From NCBI GenBank assembly GCA_031257015.1, contig JAIRPK010000016.1, positions 106,449-170,448 of the forward strand: 64,000 nt of DNA, written 5' to 3'. A model generated the notes under the pieces. The model saw nothing but the letters and a program-made list of their open reading frames with translations. It was not told where the DNA came from and ran no database searches. Numbering within the stretch: position 1 is the first letter of the stretch; each line of letters starts with the position of its first letter. The translations under genes were made by a program, and so were the position numbers. This DNA comes from Tannerellaceae bacterium. GTDB taxonomy: Bacteria > Bacteroidota > Bacteroidia > Bacteroidales > Tannerellaceae. This document shows positions 49,001 to 59,100 of the stretch, in pieces.

Positions 49001-49866
49001 TTTTCCAAAGCCGAAGGCACATCGTTGGAATACGCGCCGCTCCCTCCATGATCCTCCGTTCCATAATCCATATCCACCGCAACGCCACAATGAAACATCA
49101 AGGTTGCAACCGCCTGTTGCTGCACCGAAGTTGCAGAGGCTGAATATCTCTCAAGCATATTATCCCATTGATAAGTAGTAGCTCCGAAGTTTGCAGACAC
49201 AGCCGAACCCACATTCGCAGGAGTATAGGAGTGCGAACTCGTTCCTTGCGCTGGATGCTTGTGAAAATACATGATTTGCGCCATAGCCGTAGCCACGCAA
49301 CCCGTATAAGCGCTTTTTCCTCCTATCGTTGGACAACTGTTCCAATACGGAGCATCCTGATTCCATCTTGTTTTAACAAGCGGGGTTATATACGGAGAAA
49401 AAGGCCCGGTCGGGACTTCTTTCATCTGCGTTCGCCCATCCTGTGGTGCACCTGACCTTAACGCCGTTCCTGCCTGCGGATTATCCAGCGAAGCAAACTC
49501 ACTTTCATAGAACTCCAGCCAATACTTGAAGTTATCCGGCAGCTTGTTAAAATCAAACGTCCCTTCATCCGCATAGCCCAAAATATCTTTCGTCCTTCCG
49601 TCGGCAGAAACAAGGATAAACCCATCGTTAGTTCCCCTGTTAAAAACATAGAAATAAACATTCCCTGCCGTTGAACGAAGTTGGCTCTTGGCCGTATAAG
49701 CCAGGCGGAGATCATTCATTTGCCCCGTAGAGCTTCTGAGAAGCCCTCCCTTCTTGGACAGAAAGGATTTTGCAATAGCCATAGCATCCGTCTCCGAACG
49801 GTTTTGTGCCATAGCTGCAAATGGCATCAGTAATAAAATAAATAATAGAAGTAAATGCTTTCTCAT
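43027..49866 (-). CDS. Giant secreted C10 (streptopain-like) cysteine protease with T9SS sorting domain, paralogue 1
   Basis: The protein is about 2279 residues. After a signal peptide ending in AMAQ comes a Spi-like prodomain (to about residue 130), then the C10 catalytic domain: nucleophile Cys190 in YTGCVATAMAQIMYFHKHPAQ, and His335 in GGGHAFVCDGYNEEGFFHFNWGWGG. The long middle (about 550-1950) consists of tandem beta domains of YDG type (KVYDGTTAAG, KVYDGTTSAS, KVYDGQDYAY) and MBG/FGDP type (KIFGDPVFTNAARN, KEFGTANFSFVA). A Big_2 domain (TLYVGNTSNLVANVQP) and a cadherin-like beta-sandwich (SSDASLYRLAIVPGTL) precede the C-terminal sorting domain (KIAVYDLIGRFQLSE, ending TTTLKFVKKF). The ATG at 49866 gives a clean signal peptide. 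Single gene. Confidence 0.93.
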   Translation of the reverse strand: MRKHLLLLFILLLMPFAAMAQNRSETDAMAIAKSFLSKKGGLLRSSTGQMNDLRLAYTAKSQLRSTAGNVYFYVFNRGTNDGFILVSADGRTKDILGYADEGTFDFNKLPDNFKYWLEFYESEFASLDNPQAGTALRSGAPQDGRTQMKEVPTGPFSPYITPLVKTRWNQDAPYWNSCPTIGGKSAYTGCVATAMAQIMYFHKHPAQGTSSHSYTPANVGSAVSANFGATTYQWDNMLERYSASATSVQQQAVATLMFHCGVAVDMDYGTEDHGGSGAYSNDVPSALENYFGYDSGMAYLDRRYYSYSNWVNFVKDELTKHRPVYYSGSGSGGGHAFVCDGYNEEGFFHFNWGWGGSSDGYFELSALNPSSLGIGGGAGGYNSGQAIITGIQPSVGGVSAGASIGFASVASSISSGTHNINTALTLTLRSVVNIGTKPFNGYFGYALYQNNSLYSYWIKEQVTEDDDLLLPGWGWNSYSWSDKKLPTSLPDGEYTIVPVYSHSTDENTPIPMQGREGGVHYLNVTVSSSGQQFTIGEATPKTPSLTIAELQTVAQLYLGKTASFTAKVTNSGTGDYNAQLRLRFGTVGTVTEPVVIPVGATKTVGFSFTIPTTVSTVITHAVQVQYDSSYGLTSSPTYVNLGGSIDVTVNAAPAAASLSLVSGPTFANSSSVNKENPQMTVSINNTGGLFDEQLLAFVFPSSGGTSLTYFGRQQVLIDNNETKSVLFNTPIDLEPGAYGAAVYFYNPSGGWTKLGNTVPFTLVNPPSDPVALSLAAATPIYNGSPQAGFNFTNPGGNVVNLTAGTDYTVTYVGRNQTTYSSATPPTNAGDYRATVALQSSLAGYMLSQTTVDFSIQRRTLSDATVDPIAAIVYSGNPQTPASITVKIGSTTLTNNTDYSFAATNGGVNAGTATLTITGQGNYKDTKTTTYTISKRQLAFANVAAQDKVYDGTTAAGITSSLNNIVAGDDVSLNFIASFANANVGTAKDVTVQSLALAGIKSTNYLAPNIPTGLSANITVASYTYNITQPIQVFVGSAISTVQIPLPTGVSINGTPETIQGTGVWYSDAAANTQVAAGYTFAAVGTATLYYKFTASVGNYNVTPQIISVAFNVLNGNGLPQSISFETASPINKIFGDPVFTNAARNNTVGGSTQFTYRSEDTNIATVNATTGAVSILKVGTVHIYAKAAAVAGQFVETESSYVLNIASRELTSNNTQVQIAGTYIYTGASQLPTANNVHATVTLNGVATALINAADYTYSLTGGGTNAGNAIVTVSGTGNYSGTVTGSFNIAKLQLTGTATASTKVYDGTTSASVSISLSNVIGSDDVTATATGTFASKDAGTAKQVVISNVVLSGNAKDNYSEPVIASTTANITTANYTYPFTIAQHTVIDGATLSSAVASIAPAGGEGVNTITGNGKEMVAGTLKWFSDAGRTNEVGGTYAFTISSPQVTLYWKFTATDGNYTTTPVTGQVIFDVQDGLTQDISFPSATLAKEFGTANFSFVAINSTSNGGGINYLTSDPAVAIISNAGLVEIRGVGTTTLTAVAAQVPGFFARTEAYCVLTVTPKSIADAEIDIAGTLTYNGTAQMPASANVAVKLNGETLVYSTDYTINSANTGTDAGEYVLTITGTGNYKDDATQTFTIERKPITIDLPSTQVDSKTYDNTTAATVSSVGFNALEGSQSLVINTDYSVVSATFDDANAGTHDVDVSISLFANGPTARNYSLANGAFTKTAAISKATTTGLTQLLEVKAELAQAYNFDLTTLLPSVTGVLGNEDYSVVSTTDVDNIIVPGSTINGTAVLSIPVISVEAGKTATIDVEVSSDNYNNFISTIEVKTIAKTPVTISGLTVNNKVYDGQDYAYSGTPVIVNTVDGSDVTGITLDKLYESVALGYSSADAPRNAGDYTLKLSVPTADATYSGSIVYNFSIEKKPVKVKANDVAVEVGQPQPTYSYTIDGQVGIETVLNGTPSLTSPDYVDAAGVYTIVPSLAGVTTTDNYVFDTPSTVNGTLTVVAAGGLVTGVTLNTGNLTLYVGNTSNLVANVQPITASDRTVTWTSSNTAIATVTSAGLVRGIAPGTATITVRTNVGGYTATCIVIVRDVEPQVLSSDASLYRLAIVPGTLTPDFSPGENNYSANVGNSAGSVTIEAIANHYAATVTGDGLRALQVGENTIDVMVRAEDGTENIYRIVITRSTGVGTEDVAGKLNIYFDPAYATLFVESDATVKKIAVYDLIGRFQLSEAPNVAGVLSVPIANLGRGVYLLRIETAQGTTTLKFVKKF

Positions 49867-50513
49867 AAATAAAACCTTTTTGTTAGAAATAAATACCAAC
49901 TCATTAAAAACATCATTAAAATTTAAAACATTAGTAATTGCAAAAAATCAAGTCATCTTCGCCCCTGCCCATCCGGTTCATAAGCATAATATCCCACCGG
50001 CTGAAAAATCTTCTCCCCCGGTCGGCAATTGTTCCCGTTTTTGCCCGGAGGCAGCGGGAAAAATCTCGCAATATGTATGTTCTGTATCATTAGGCTCGTT
50101 TATTGTGTCTAATAAGGTGTAACACTCTTGAATCTCATCACAGGCAGTTGGAACGTCTTATCATCAGTTTTTTCATGTTGCCGGAAAAAAAGGAACAGAT
50201 TTCTTCCCGCTTAATATCAAAACGCTTCAAATATACAACAATTATATTAACATGCAATAGCGCCTCGCACAAACATTTATTTTTCCCCGTCATTGCCCGC
50301 CAAACTCGAAAAACAGTCAAATTCCTCACTGCAATTATGACCGGCGCCATCCTGTTTTTTTTCAAATATGCCCCGAACATTTCCTTCCAAAAACAGAGAA
50401 CAATTTAATAATTTCCAAGCATATCCCGCCACTTTATGAAAATCACAATAAACTATCATTAACTCAACAAAAACACTCGCAAAATATCGAAACCTCTTCA
50501 GAACATCAAATGT

Positions 50514-50639
50514 GACTCTCCAAGAATCACGCTTGACTCTCCGAGAGTCTCCGTCGATTCTCAAAGAATCAACGTTGATTCTCCGAGAATCAAGCGCGAT
50601 GCTCCGAGAATCAAACGAAACGCTCGGAACCGAATACCT
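50514..50639. repeat. Tandem array of five to six 21-bp units with GATTCTCCGAGAATC core
   Basis: Units start at 50514, 50535, 50556, 50577, 50598 and (degenerate) 50619. The fourth has the perfect dyad GATTCTC-C-GAGAATC. The second reads GACTCTC-C-GAGAGTC, where both arms changed together and the dyad is kept. The third keeps GATTCT/AGAATC. It sits in the divergent space between the first C10 protease and the hisS promoter at 50735. From 49867 to 50513 I recognise nothing. Confidence 0.88.
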
Positions 50640-50734
50640 GCAATCTGGAGCTGATAAAAAGACGAAACTGTTGCCGTGACAGAAATCCACCGCATCCAGG
50701 CCAAACCCAGGCAAGGCAACGCCGAAAATATCCG

Positions 50735-50742
50735 TACCTTTG
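50735..50742 (+). promoter_or_regulatory. Promoter -7 element for hisS
   Basis: TACCTTTG followed by C is a perfect TAnnTTTG match, 34 bp before the ATG at 50776. Confidence 0.65.
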
Positions 50743-50775
50743 CGCCGTTTATAAACTATACATTTATATATATAC

Positions 50776-52161
50776 ATGCAAAAACCTTCCATTCCAAAAG
50801 GCACCCGCGACTTTTCGCCAGCCGAAACAGCCAAGCGCAACTATATATTCAACGTCGTCCGCGACGTTTTTCATTTGTACGGATACAGCCAGATTGAGAC
50901 CCCCGCCATGGAGAACCTGTCGACACTGATGGGAAAATATGGCGAGGAAGGCGACAAGCTTCTGTTCAAAATCCTCAATTCAGGCGAGTTCATGAATGGC
51001 ATAACCACTGCCGACCTGCAAGATAGCGCAGCCCGGCTGTCAACAAAAATATGTGAGAAAGGATTGCGTTACGACCTGACCGTGCCCTTCGCCCGCTATG
51101 TTGTTCAGCACCGCAACGAGATAACCTTTCCGTTCAAGCGCTACCAGATACAGCCCGTCTGGCGTGCCGACCGTCCGCAAAAAGGCCGATACAGAGAATT
51201 TTACCAATGCGACGCCGACGTTGTCGGTTCAGATTCTCTGCTCAACGAAGTCGAACTCGTACAAATCATTGACGAAGTGTTCCACCGCCTTGGCGTCCGC
51301 GTCTGCATCAAACTAAACAACCGGAAAATCCTGAGCGGCATAGCCGAAATCGTAGGCGAAGCCGACAAAATCACGGACATCACCGTCGCCATCGACAAAC
51401 TGGACAAAACAGGCATTGAAAACGTAAATGAAGAGCTTCGCGCAAAAGGCCTTCCCGAAACCGCGATACAAAGCCTTCAACCAATCATTTCGCTCAGCGG
51501 AACAAACGAAGAGAAGCTGGAACAGTTAAAAATCATCCTCGCCTCCTCCCCCGTCGGCCTGCTGGGCATATCCGAAACAGAGACAATCCTTTCGACGCTC
51601 AAGCAATCAGACGTCCGCTCAAAACTGGAAGTAGATCTCACACTGGCACGCGGCCTTAATTACTACACCGGCGCAATATTTGAAACAAAAGCGCTTGACG
51701 CCGAAATGGGCAGCATCGTCGGCGGAGGAAGATATGACAACCTGACGGGCGTATTTGGTCTTCCCGGCATATCAGGCGTTGGTATATCCTTCGGAGCCGA
51801 TCGCATATTCGACGTTCTAAACCAGCTGAACCTGTATCCGGCAGCAGCGCTGGAGACGACCACCCTCCTTTTCGTTAACTTCGGCCCTTCTGAAGCCGCA
51901 CAGCTTTACCCCATCCTCGCCCGCGTCCGCTCAGCAGGCATAAGCGCCGAACTATACCCCGACGCTGTAAAAATAAAAAAGCAACTATCCTACGCCGACG
52001 CGAAAAATATCTCTTACGTCGCCCTTGCCGGTGAAAACGAACTCGCCTCCAACGGCCAAATCAACCTGAAGAACATGCAAAGCGGCGAACAAACCCTTCA
52101 CACCGTCGATACACTAATAGCCCAAATCAAGTCAGACACCGGACTAGACAAACAGGCATGA
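50776..52161 (+). CDS. hisS: Histidyl-tRNA synthetase
   Basis: This 461-residue class II aminoacyl-tRNA synthetase has the opening PKGTRDFSP and motif 2 [34 protein letters not shown]. The histidine-A motif [14 protein letters not shown] and motif 3 [13 protein letters not shown], then [12 protein letters not shown], follow. A C-terminal anticodon-binding domain ends the protein. The length is normal. The ATG at 50776 agrees with the promoter. groES follows 132 bp later and probably has its own promoter. Confidence 0.97.
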   Translation: MQKPSIPKGTRDFSPAETAKRNYIFNVVRDVFHLYGYSQIETPAMENLSTLMGKYGEEGDKLLFKILNSGEFMNGITTADLQDSAARLSTKICEKGLRYDLTVPFARYVVQHRNEITFPFKRYQIQPVWRADRPQKGRYREFYQCDADVVGSDSLLNEVELVQIIDEVFHRLGVRVCIKLNNRKILSGIAEIVGEADKITDITVAIDKLDKTGIENVNEELRAKGLPETAIQSLQPIISLSGTNEEKLEQLKIILASSPVGLLGISETETILSTLKQSDVRSKLEVDLTLARGLNYYTGAIFETKALDAEMGSIVGGGRYDNLTGVFGLPGISGVGISFGADRIFDVLNQLNLYPAAALETTTLLFVNFGPSEAAQLYPILARVRSAGISAELYPDAVKIKKQLSYADAKNISYVALAGENELASNGQINLKNMQSGEQTLHTVDTLIAQIKSDTGLDKQA

Positions 52162-52293
52162 CAAAAAGTAGCGTGTTTCACTATGAAATACGCCAAGCTG
52201 TCATGTTTCAACGAATGGCACAAGATTCGCATATAAGCAGGAAAAGAAATCAAATTAGTTATTAACAATTAAACAAAATAAGAATATTAAAGT

Positions 52294-52563
52294 ATGAACA
52301 TTAAACCATTAGCAGACCGGGTATTAATCAAGCCCTCTGCAGCAGAAGAAAAAACAGTGAGCGGGATCATCATCCCAGACTCGGCAAAGGAAAAACCCCT
52401 GAAAGGTGAAGTCATCGCAGTCGGCAACGGCACGAAAGACGAAGAAATGATCCTCAAGACAGGCAACTGCGTACTGTATGGCAAATATGCCGGAACAGAG
52501 ATCGAGCTTGACGGGGAAAAATACCTCATCATGAGGCAATCGGATATATTAGCTATTATCTAA
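52294..52563 (+). CDS. groES: Co-chaperonin GroES
   Basis: The product is 89 residues, the seven-fold lid of the GroEL chamber. The start [14 protein letters not shown], the mobile loop region [27 protein letters not shown], and the end [21 protein letters not shown] are typical. It lies 27 bp upstream of groEL. I see no CIRCE inverted repeat (TTAGCACTC-N9-GAGTGCTAA) in 52162-52293 and no clear TAnnTTTG element either, so how heat induction works here is not evident. Confidence 0.98.
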   Translation: MNIKPLADRVLIKPSAAEEKTVSGIIIPDSAKEKPLKGEVIAVGNGTKDEEMILKTGNCVLYGKYAGTEIELDGEKYLIMRQSDILAII

Positions 52564-54225
<1,662 letters not shown>

Positions 54226-54252
54226 AAAAACAATCGCAACCATAAATAGTAA

Positions 54253-54287
54253 GAGGGGAGACCAGCCTAAGGCGGTTTCCCCTTTTC
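54253..54287 (+). terminator. Terminator of groES-groEL
   Basis: GGGGAGACC (54255-54263) pairs with GGTTTCCCC (54274-54282) with one mismatch, and TTTT follows. It lies about 30 bp after the groEL stop. Confidence 0.88.
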
Positions 54288-54828
54288 ATTTTCAATTAAT
54301 GGATACTTCTAAAAAATTAATAAAAAAAGCCTTGCGGCAGAAATAAAAGCAGAATTTACGTTAAGAAATGTGCATTTAGTTAATGGATGCGAACAAATAA
54401 AACGCAATTTTAAATAGTCACATAAAGCCATCCGGTTACACAAGCAAACCATTACAAACAGCATCCATGCAATGAACTGCGTCGATTAAAAATATATCAA
54501 TATTTCTGCCACAAGCGCATTTGTCATTTCATACAACAAATTCGGAACAATCAACTCTCTCAACATTTTTTCAAAGAACACCTGTAATAACACCGGCAAT
54601 AACTATTCCGACACAAAAGAAAATGAACTTAAAAACAACTATAAAGTAACACTCCGCGTCACTACAACAGGAATCAATATCGGCACAAAAATAAAGTTCA
54701 CTTAGGGAATTATATCCACCTTTTTTCGCCTTTCCATATTCGGAAATAATAATATTAAACACAAAAAATATTATTCATAATCAGATATAAAAAAGGATAA
54801 ATTCAAATATAAAATTGCAGGAAATAAA
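54288..54828. other. 540-bp AT-rich spacer
   Basis: I see no gene, RNA or repeat here. It separates the groEL terminator from the second 21-bp repeat array. Confidence 0.5.
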
Positions 54829-54846
54829 ATGATTAATGTCGCCATC

Positions 54847-55359
54847 AACAAAAAACAAGCGCCCACCAACATGAACAATATATCTTTCAACATAACCAAT
54901 GTTGCCCTCAACATCGACAATGCCGTTCACAACATAATCAATGTTGCCCACAACATGAATAACGTTGCCTCCGACATCGACAATGCTGCCTCCAACATGA
55001 CCGATGTTGCTCCCAACATTACGCATGTTGCCTCCGTTAAGAGCTATGGAAAATCCAACATCGACAATGTTGAGGGCAACATCAAACATGTTATTCCCAA
55101 CATTGACAATGCCGGCTTCAACATTGGCAATGTGGTTCACAACATGATCCATGCTGTCGGCAGCATGTCGCTTGCAAACGTCAACATTGGCGAAATGGCA
55201 GGCTGCTTTGTATATGCCGTCACCAACATTGACGATGTCGATTTCAATATGCTGAATGTCAGCTTAAACAGTCAAAATGTTGACGGCGACATTAACAATA
55301 TTAACGCTGATAGCGACTATGTCCAACCCGCCATTGCTGCATCGGGCATAAACATAAAT
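54847..55359. repeat. Tandem array of 21-bp dyad units (AACAT...ATGTT family), locus 2
   Basis: About 24 units hold one 21-bp phase from 54847 to 55359, including two stretches (near 55036-55056 and 55204-55224) where the sequence has drifted but the spacing is kept. The best units read AACATCGACAATGCC or AACATTACGCATGTTGCC, the same unit as at 6018-6560. Unlike locus 1, the plus frame stays open from an ATG at 54829 (preceded by GCAGGAAATAAA) to 55431, encoding 200 residues of N-(I/M)-x-N-(V/A)-x-x heptads with a lysine-rich tail. A protein is therefore possible here, but I favour a DNA repeat. Confidence 0.9.
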
Positions 55360-55494
55360 CATTCTCAAAAATACTTCTTGATTATTGGCAAAAAAAAGAA
55401 GCAGAGCAAACCCTGCTTCCGAAATCGTTAAGAATACAACAAAGATTTTAAGTATATATTTCGTGCAGTTTAATCTTGCATCATCAATTGTCCG

Positions 55495-55524
55495 TAAAAA
55501 AAAAGAGTGGGGCTAACCCCACTC
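55495..55524 (-). terminator. Hairpin with T-run, most distal to the second C10 protease
   Basis: The minus strand reads GAGTGGGG, TTAG, CCCCACTC, an 8-bp perfect stem, then ten T. It is far (about 660 bp) downstream of the protease stop, so it may end a transcript that crossed the earlier hairpins, or one from a lost gene. Confidence 0.75.
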
Positions 55525-56132
55525 CATGAATTAAAAAACAACTTAATAATCCTTGACTATTTTTCTCTTTTTCTTTAAGGCGGCTTTCGACATCATCTTT
55601 TAAACAAAAGACAAGGCGAACGCCGCCTCCAAAATATAAATACTAATTATATAATTATCAATAAATCATCTCGGCATGTTGGGGATAATTTGCTTCATTC
55701 TCTTTCCCAATGAAGGCATAATTACTTTTGCCGCTACAAAATAACAAATAATTTATCGGAAATAAAAATATTCCTGCAAAATATTCAATATTATATTCAT
55801 TATTGCTCCAAATAGAAGATGCAAGGCGAAGGCTGCCTGCACCATCCGGCATCAGCTTTTCGCCAAACGCCAAATGCTTTTTTTCCAGTCCTCAACCACA
55901 GGCTCATTCCCGTCATTAACGAAGGAAACGGAGAGGGGCGCCGGAATAATTTTGACAATAATATTAACGATGTAAAACATTATCTTCTTAACGGTTAACA
56001 TCGCCTGCGGCATTGCAAAAAATAGAGGAGACATGGCGAACCAAGCCTCCTCTATCAGACATCTATCAAAATAAAATATAAGCACTTAATTCAGATTTCA
56101 CAATCCGTATTTTTCAATCATGTATTAAAATA
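55525..56132 (-). other. 3' flank of the second C10 protease with serial hairpins and short open frames
   Basis: Between the protease terminator and the distal hairpin lie three further inverted repeats: AGAGGAG/CTCCTCT at 56024-56053 followed on the minus strand by TTTTTT, a weaker one at 55821-55840, and a short GGC/GCC one at 55614-55623. Several share a central GGCGAAC (minus GTTCGCC). Two short minus-strand open frames lie between them: 55852-56001 (starting MLTVKKIMFYIVN) and 55658-55855 (KLMPDGAGSLRLASS region). I do not recognise either, and both may be chance or remnants. Confidence 0.45.
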
Positions 56133-56151
56133 GCAGGGGAGCGAACTCCCC
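56131..56151 (-). terminator. UUCG-loop hairpin after the second C10 protease
   Basis: The minus strand reads GGGGAG, TTCG, CTCCCC, followed by TGCTATTTT. It begins 37 bp past the stop at 56188. Confidence 0.75.
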
Positions 56152-56187
56152 CACTTCATTAGAAAATAAATAATCACAAAATTAACG

Positions 56188-59100
56188 CTATAATTTCTTT
56201 GCGATTTTAACAGTTGTCGTTCCGTTCGCGGTCTCAATACGAAGGATGTATAGCCCTTTACCGCATTTGGCAATGTTTACGGGAACAGTGCCTGCACTAT
56301 ACGGATTTTCGGACAATTGTTTCCTTCCGAGGAGGTCGTAAATGGCAATTGTTTTAACCGTTATGTCCGACTGGACAAAGATTGTGGCGTATGAAGGGTC
56401 GAAATAAATGTTGAGTTTATCCGCCAGCTCCTCGTTTGCCACGCCGGTGGAGCGTGTGACGACGATTCGGTAAGTGTTCGTCGTTCCATCTTCTGCTTCG
56501 ACGGCGACGGCAATCGTGTTGCCCCCCGGTTGCAGATTGTGCAGCCCGTCGCCCGTTACGGTAGCCAAAGCATGGCTGGCAACGGCTTTGACATTGATGC
56601 TTGCGACGGCTGCGGAAACACTTGCGGAGTAGTCATTCACGGAAGGATTGAAGTTAGGTGTCAATTGCGCCTCGTCGATGGACAGGCGGAAGAGCGTTGC
56701 ATCGCTGGAGAGGACAGGCGGCGCAACTTCTTTCACAGTTACCTTGCAGGAGGCCGTATAACCGCCGACGTTGGTTTTCACCGTAATGATGGCTTCCCCG
56801 ACGGCAATGGCGGTTACGACGCCATTGTTCACGGTTGCTACCCCAGCGTCGGAGGTAGTCCAGACGACGCCCGTTCCGGTTGTGCCGACCGGCAGGACGG
56901 TTACGACCATTGTCGAAGTGTTGCCCACATACAAGGAAAGAGTTACGGGATCGAGCGTCACGCCCGTGACCAGTCCTCCTGCCGCGACAACAGTCAGCGC
57001 TCCGTTGACGGTCGGCTGTGTGTCGAACAGATAATTACCGGTAAGCGTTACGCCGGCGATGTTGGGGACTATTGCATATCGGCCTGGAGCATCAACATAG
57101 CCTGGGCATGTCAGCGCCGGAGTTCCGGAGGCTATAACCTGGTCGTTGGCCACTTGCCCTTCGACCGTATAAGTATAAGCAGGCTGCGATTGGCCGACGG
57201 TAATGATTGCATCGTTGGCCTTAATCTTCACGGGCTTCTTTTCGATATTGAAATTGTAAACGATGCTGCCGGAATAAGTTGCATCAGACGCCGGAACGGA
57301 AAGTGTAAGGCTGTATGCGCCTGCTGCCGTCGGAGCGCGGTCGCTGCTATAACCGGCGCCGTCCGTGCTTTCGTACAATTTGTCCAGGGAAGCGATGTTG
57401 ACGTTTGCCCCATCAACAGCTTTGGCGACAACCGGCGAGCCGGAATAGGCATAAGGCTGTCCGTCGTAAATCTTATTGTTGAGGGTTAAACCGGAAATGA
57501 CAACGGGAGTTTTAACAACAGTCGTCACGGTGACGGTCGAAGTGAAGGTGTTATAATTATCGCTCGAAACATCCACATTTACAGTAGCTGTTTTGCCGGC
57601 GGCCGCAACGTTGTTTACCGGTATTGTTAAGGTAGGGCCGTTAAATGTCAAGGGTAGCGCCAAAACATTATCGACGTTAGTTACCGTCCCCAATACATAC
57701 TGTTCATGGCCAAGAACGCCCGTTACGCTCGGCAGGAGTTTGGCCGCATTGTAGGAATATGACTTGGCAAGGCCGGCTTTGACTTCAAATGATTGCGAGA
57801 CGCCGCCGACAGTCGCCTTGTTGATAGCGACGCCTGTCTTGGTGAATGTTCCATTGGCCAGGAAGTAGTTTTTTGCTGTCGGGGCGTTGGAGATAAGCAG
57901 GACGTTGGCGGCAACATCGCGCATCCCGGCATTGACATTGTTAAACGTTGCTCCGGCTACGGTATAATCAGTGTTGATAACCAGCGATTGCGTGCCTTCC
58001 AGGCCGTTGAAGGCGACGGAAGAGACTGTTGCATCGGCGGTATTATCGTAAGTTTTCGCATCGACCTGCGTTGAAGCAATGTTAATTGTTAAGGGCTTCT
58101 TTGCAATGGTAAACTTTTTCGACACATTGTCCTTGTAATTACCTGTTCCGGTAACGGTCAATATATATTCGCCGGCATCGGTTCCCGCATTAGCAGAATT
58201 GAATATATAATCTGTTGAATAAGTTAAAGGATTTCCGTTCAATTTGACGGAAACATTTGCGGGGGCAGGCATTTGAGCTGTTCCGTTGTAGGTAAGCGTT
58301 CCAGCGATGAGCATTTCCGCGGCGGCGATTGTTCTTGGCGTTACGGTCAGTATGCAATTCGCCTCTGTGCGTGCAAAGAATCCCGGAACCTGTGCTGCAA
58401 CAGCCGTGAGGGTCGCCGTTCCCGCTCCGTGAATCGTCACTGTCCCGTTGGCGGAAATATCAGCGACGGCGGGATTGGTTGACGAATAAGTGATGTTGCC
58501 TCCATTGTTCGTTGCATTAACCGCGACAAAGGAGAAGGCGGCGGTACCAAACTCTTTGGAAAGAGTTGTTGATGGGAAGTTAACATTCTGCGCGGCTCCG
58601 TTCTGCACATCGAAGACTACCTGTCCGGTTTTCGGCGCTGAGTTGTAATTAGCGTCCGTTGCGGTAAATGCCCAGTACAAGGTGACTTGCGGAACGCTTA
58701 AAGCAAAGGCATAATTTCCGCTAACCTGATTAAGTCGTTGCGCGTCGGTAAACCACAGGATGTTGCCGGTGACGGTTTCCTTGGTTCCGCCGGCAGGAAC
58801 GTTCACGCCCACGCCGGAGGCAGGGGTAATGGTCCTTGCAACTGAAGAGAAAGTCTCCCCGTCAATGACGGTCTTCTGCGTTGTGGTGAAGAGGTAGTCA
58901 TAATTAGCCGGAGTGATATTCGCCGTTGTTGAGGAGACGACCGGTTCGATATAATTATCTTTCGCTCCGCCGGAGAGGGTCAGGTTACTAATTGTAACAG
59001 TCTTGTTTGAGCCGACATCTTTCGAGGCAAACGTTCCGGAGGCCTTTGCGCTCACTACATCCGAGCCGATTATGTTATTTAAAGTAATGACGACAGTTGC

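Noticed and set aside
52162..52293. CIRCE operator in front of groES
   Set aside because: Looked for and not found.
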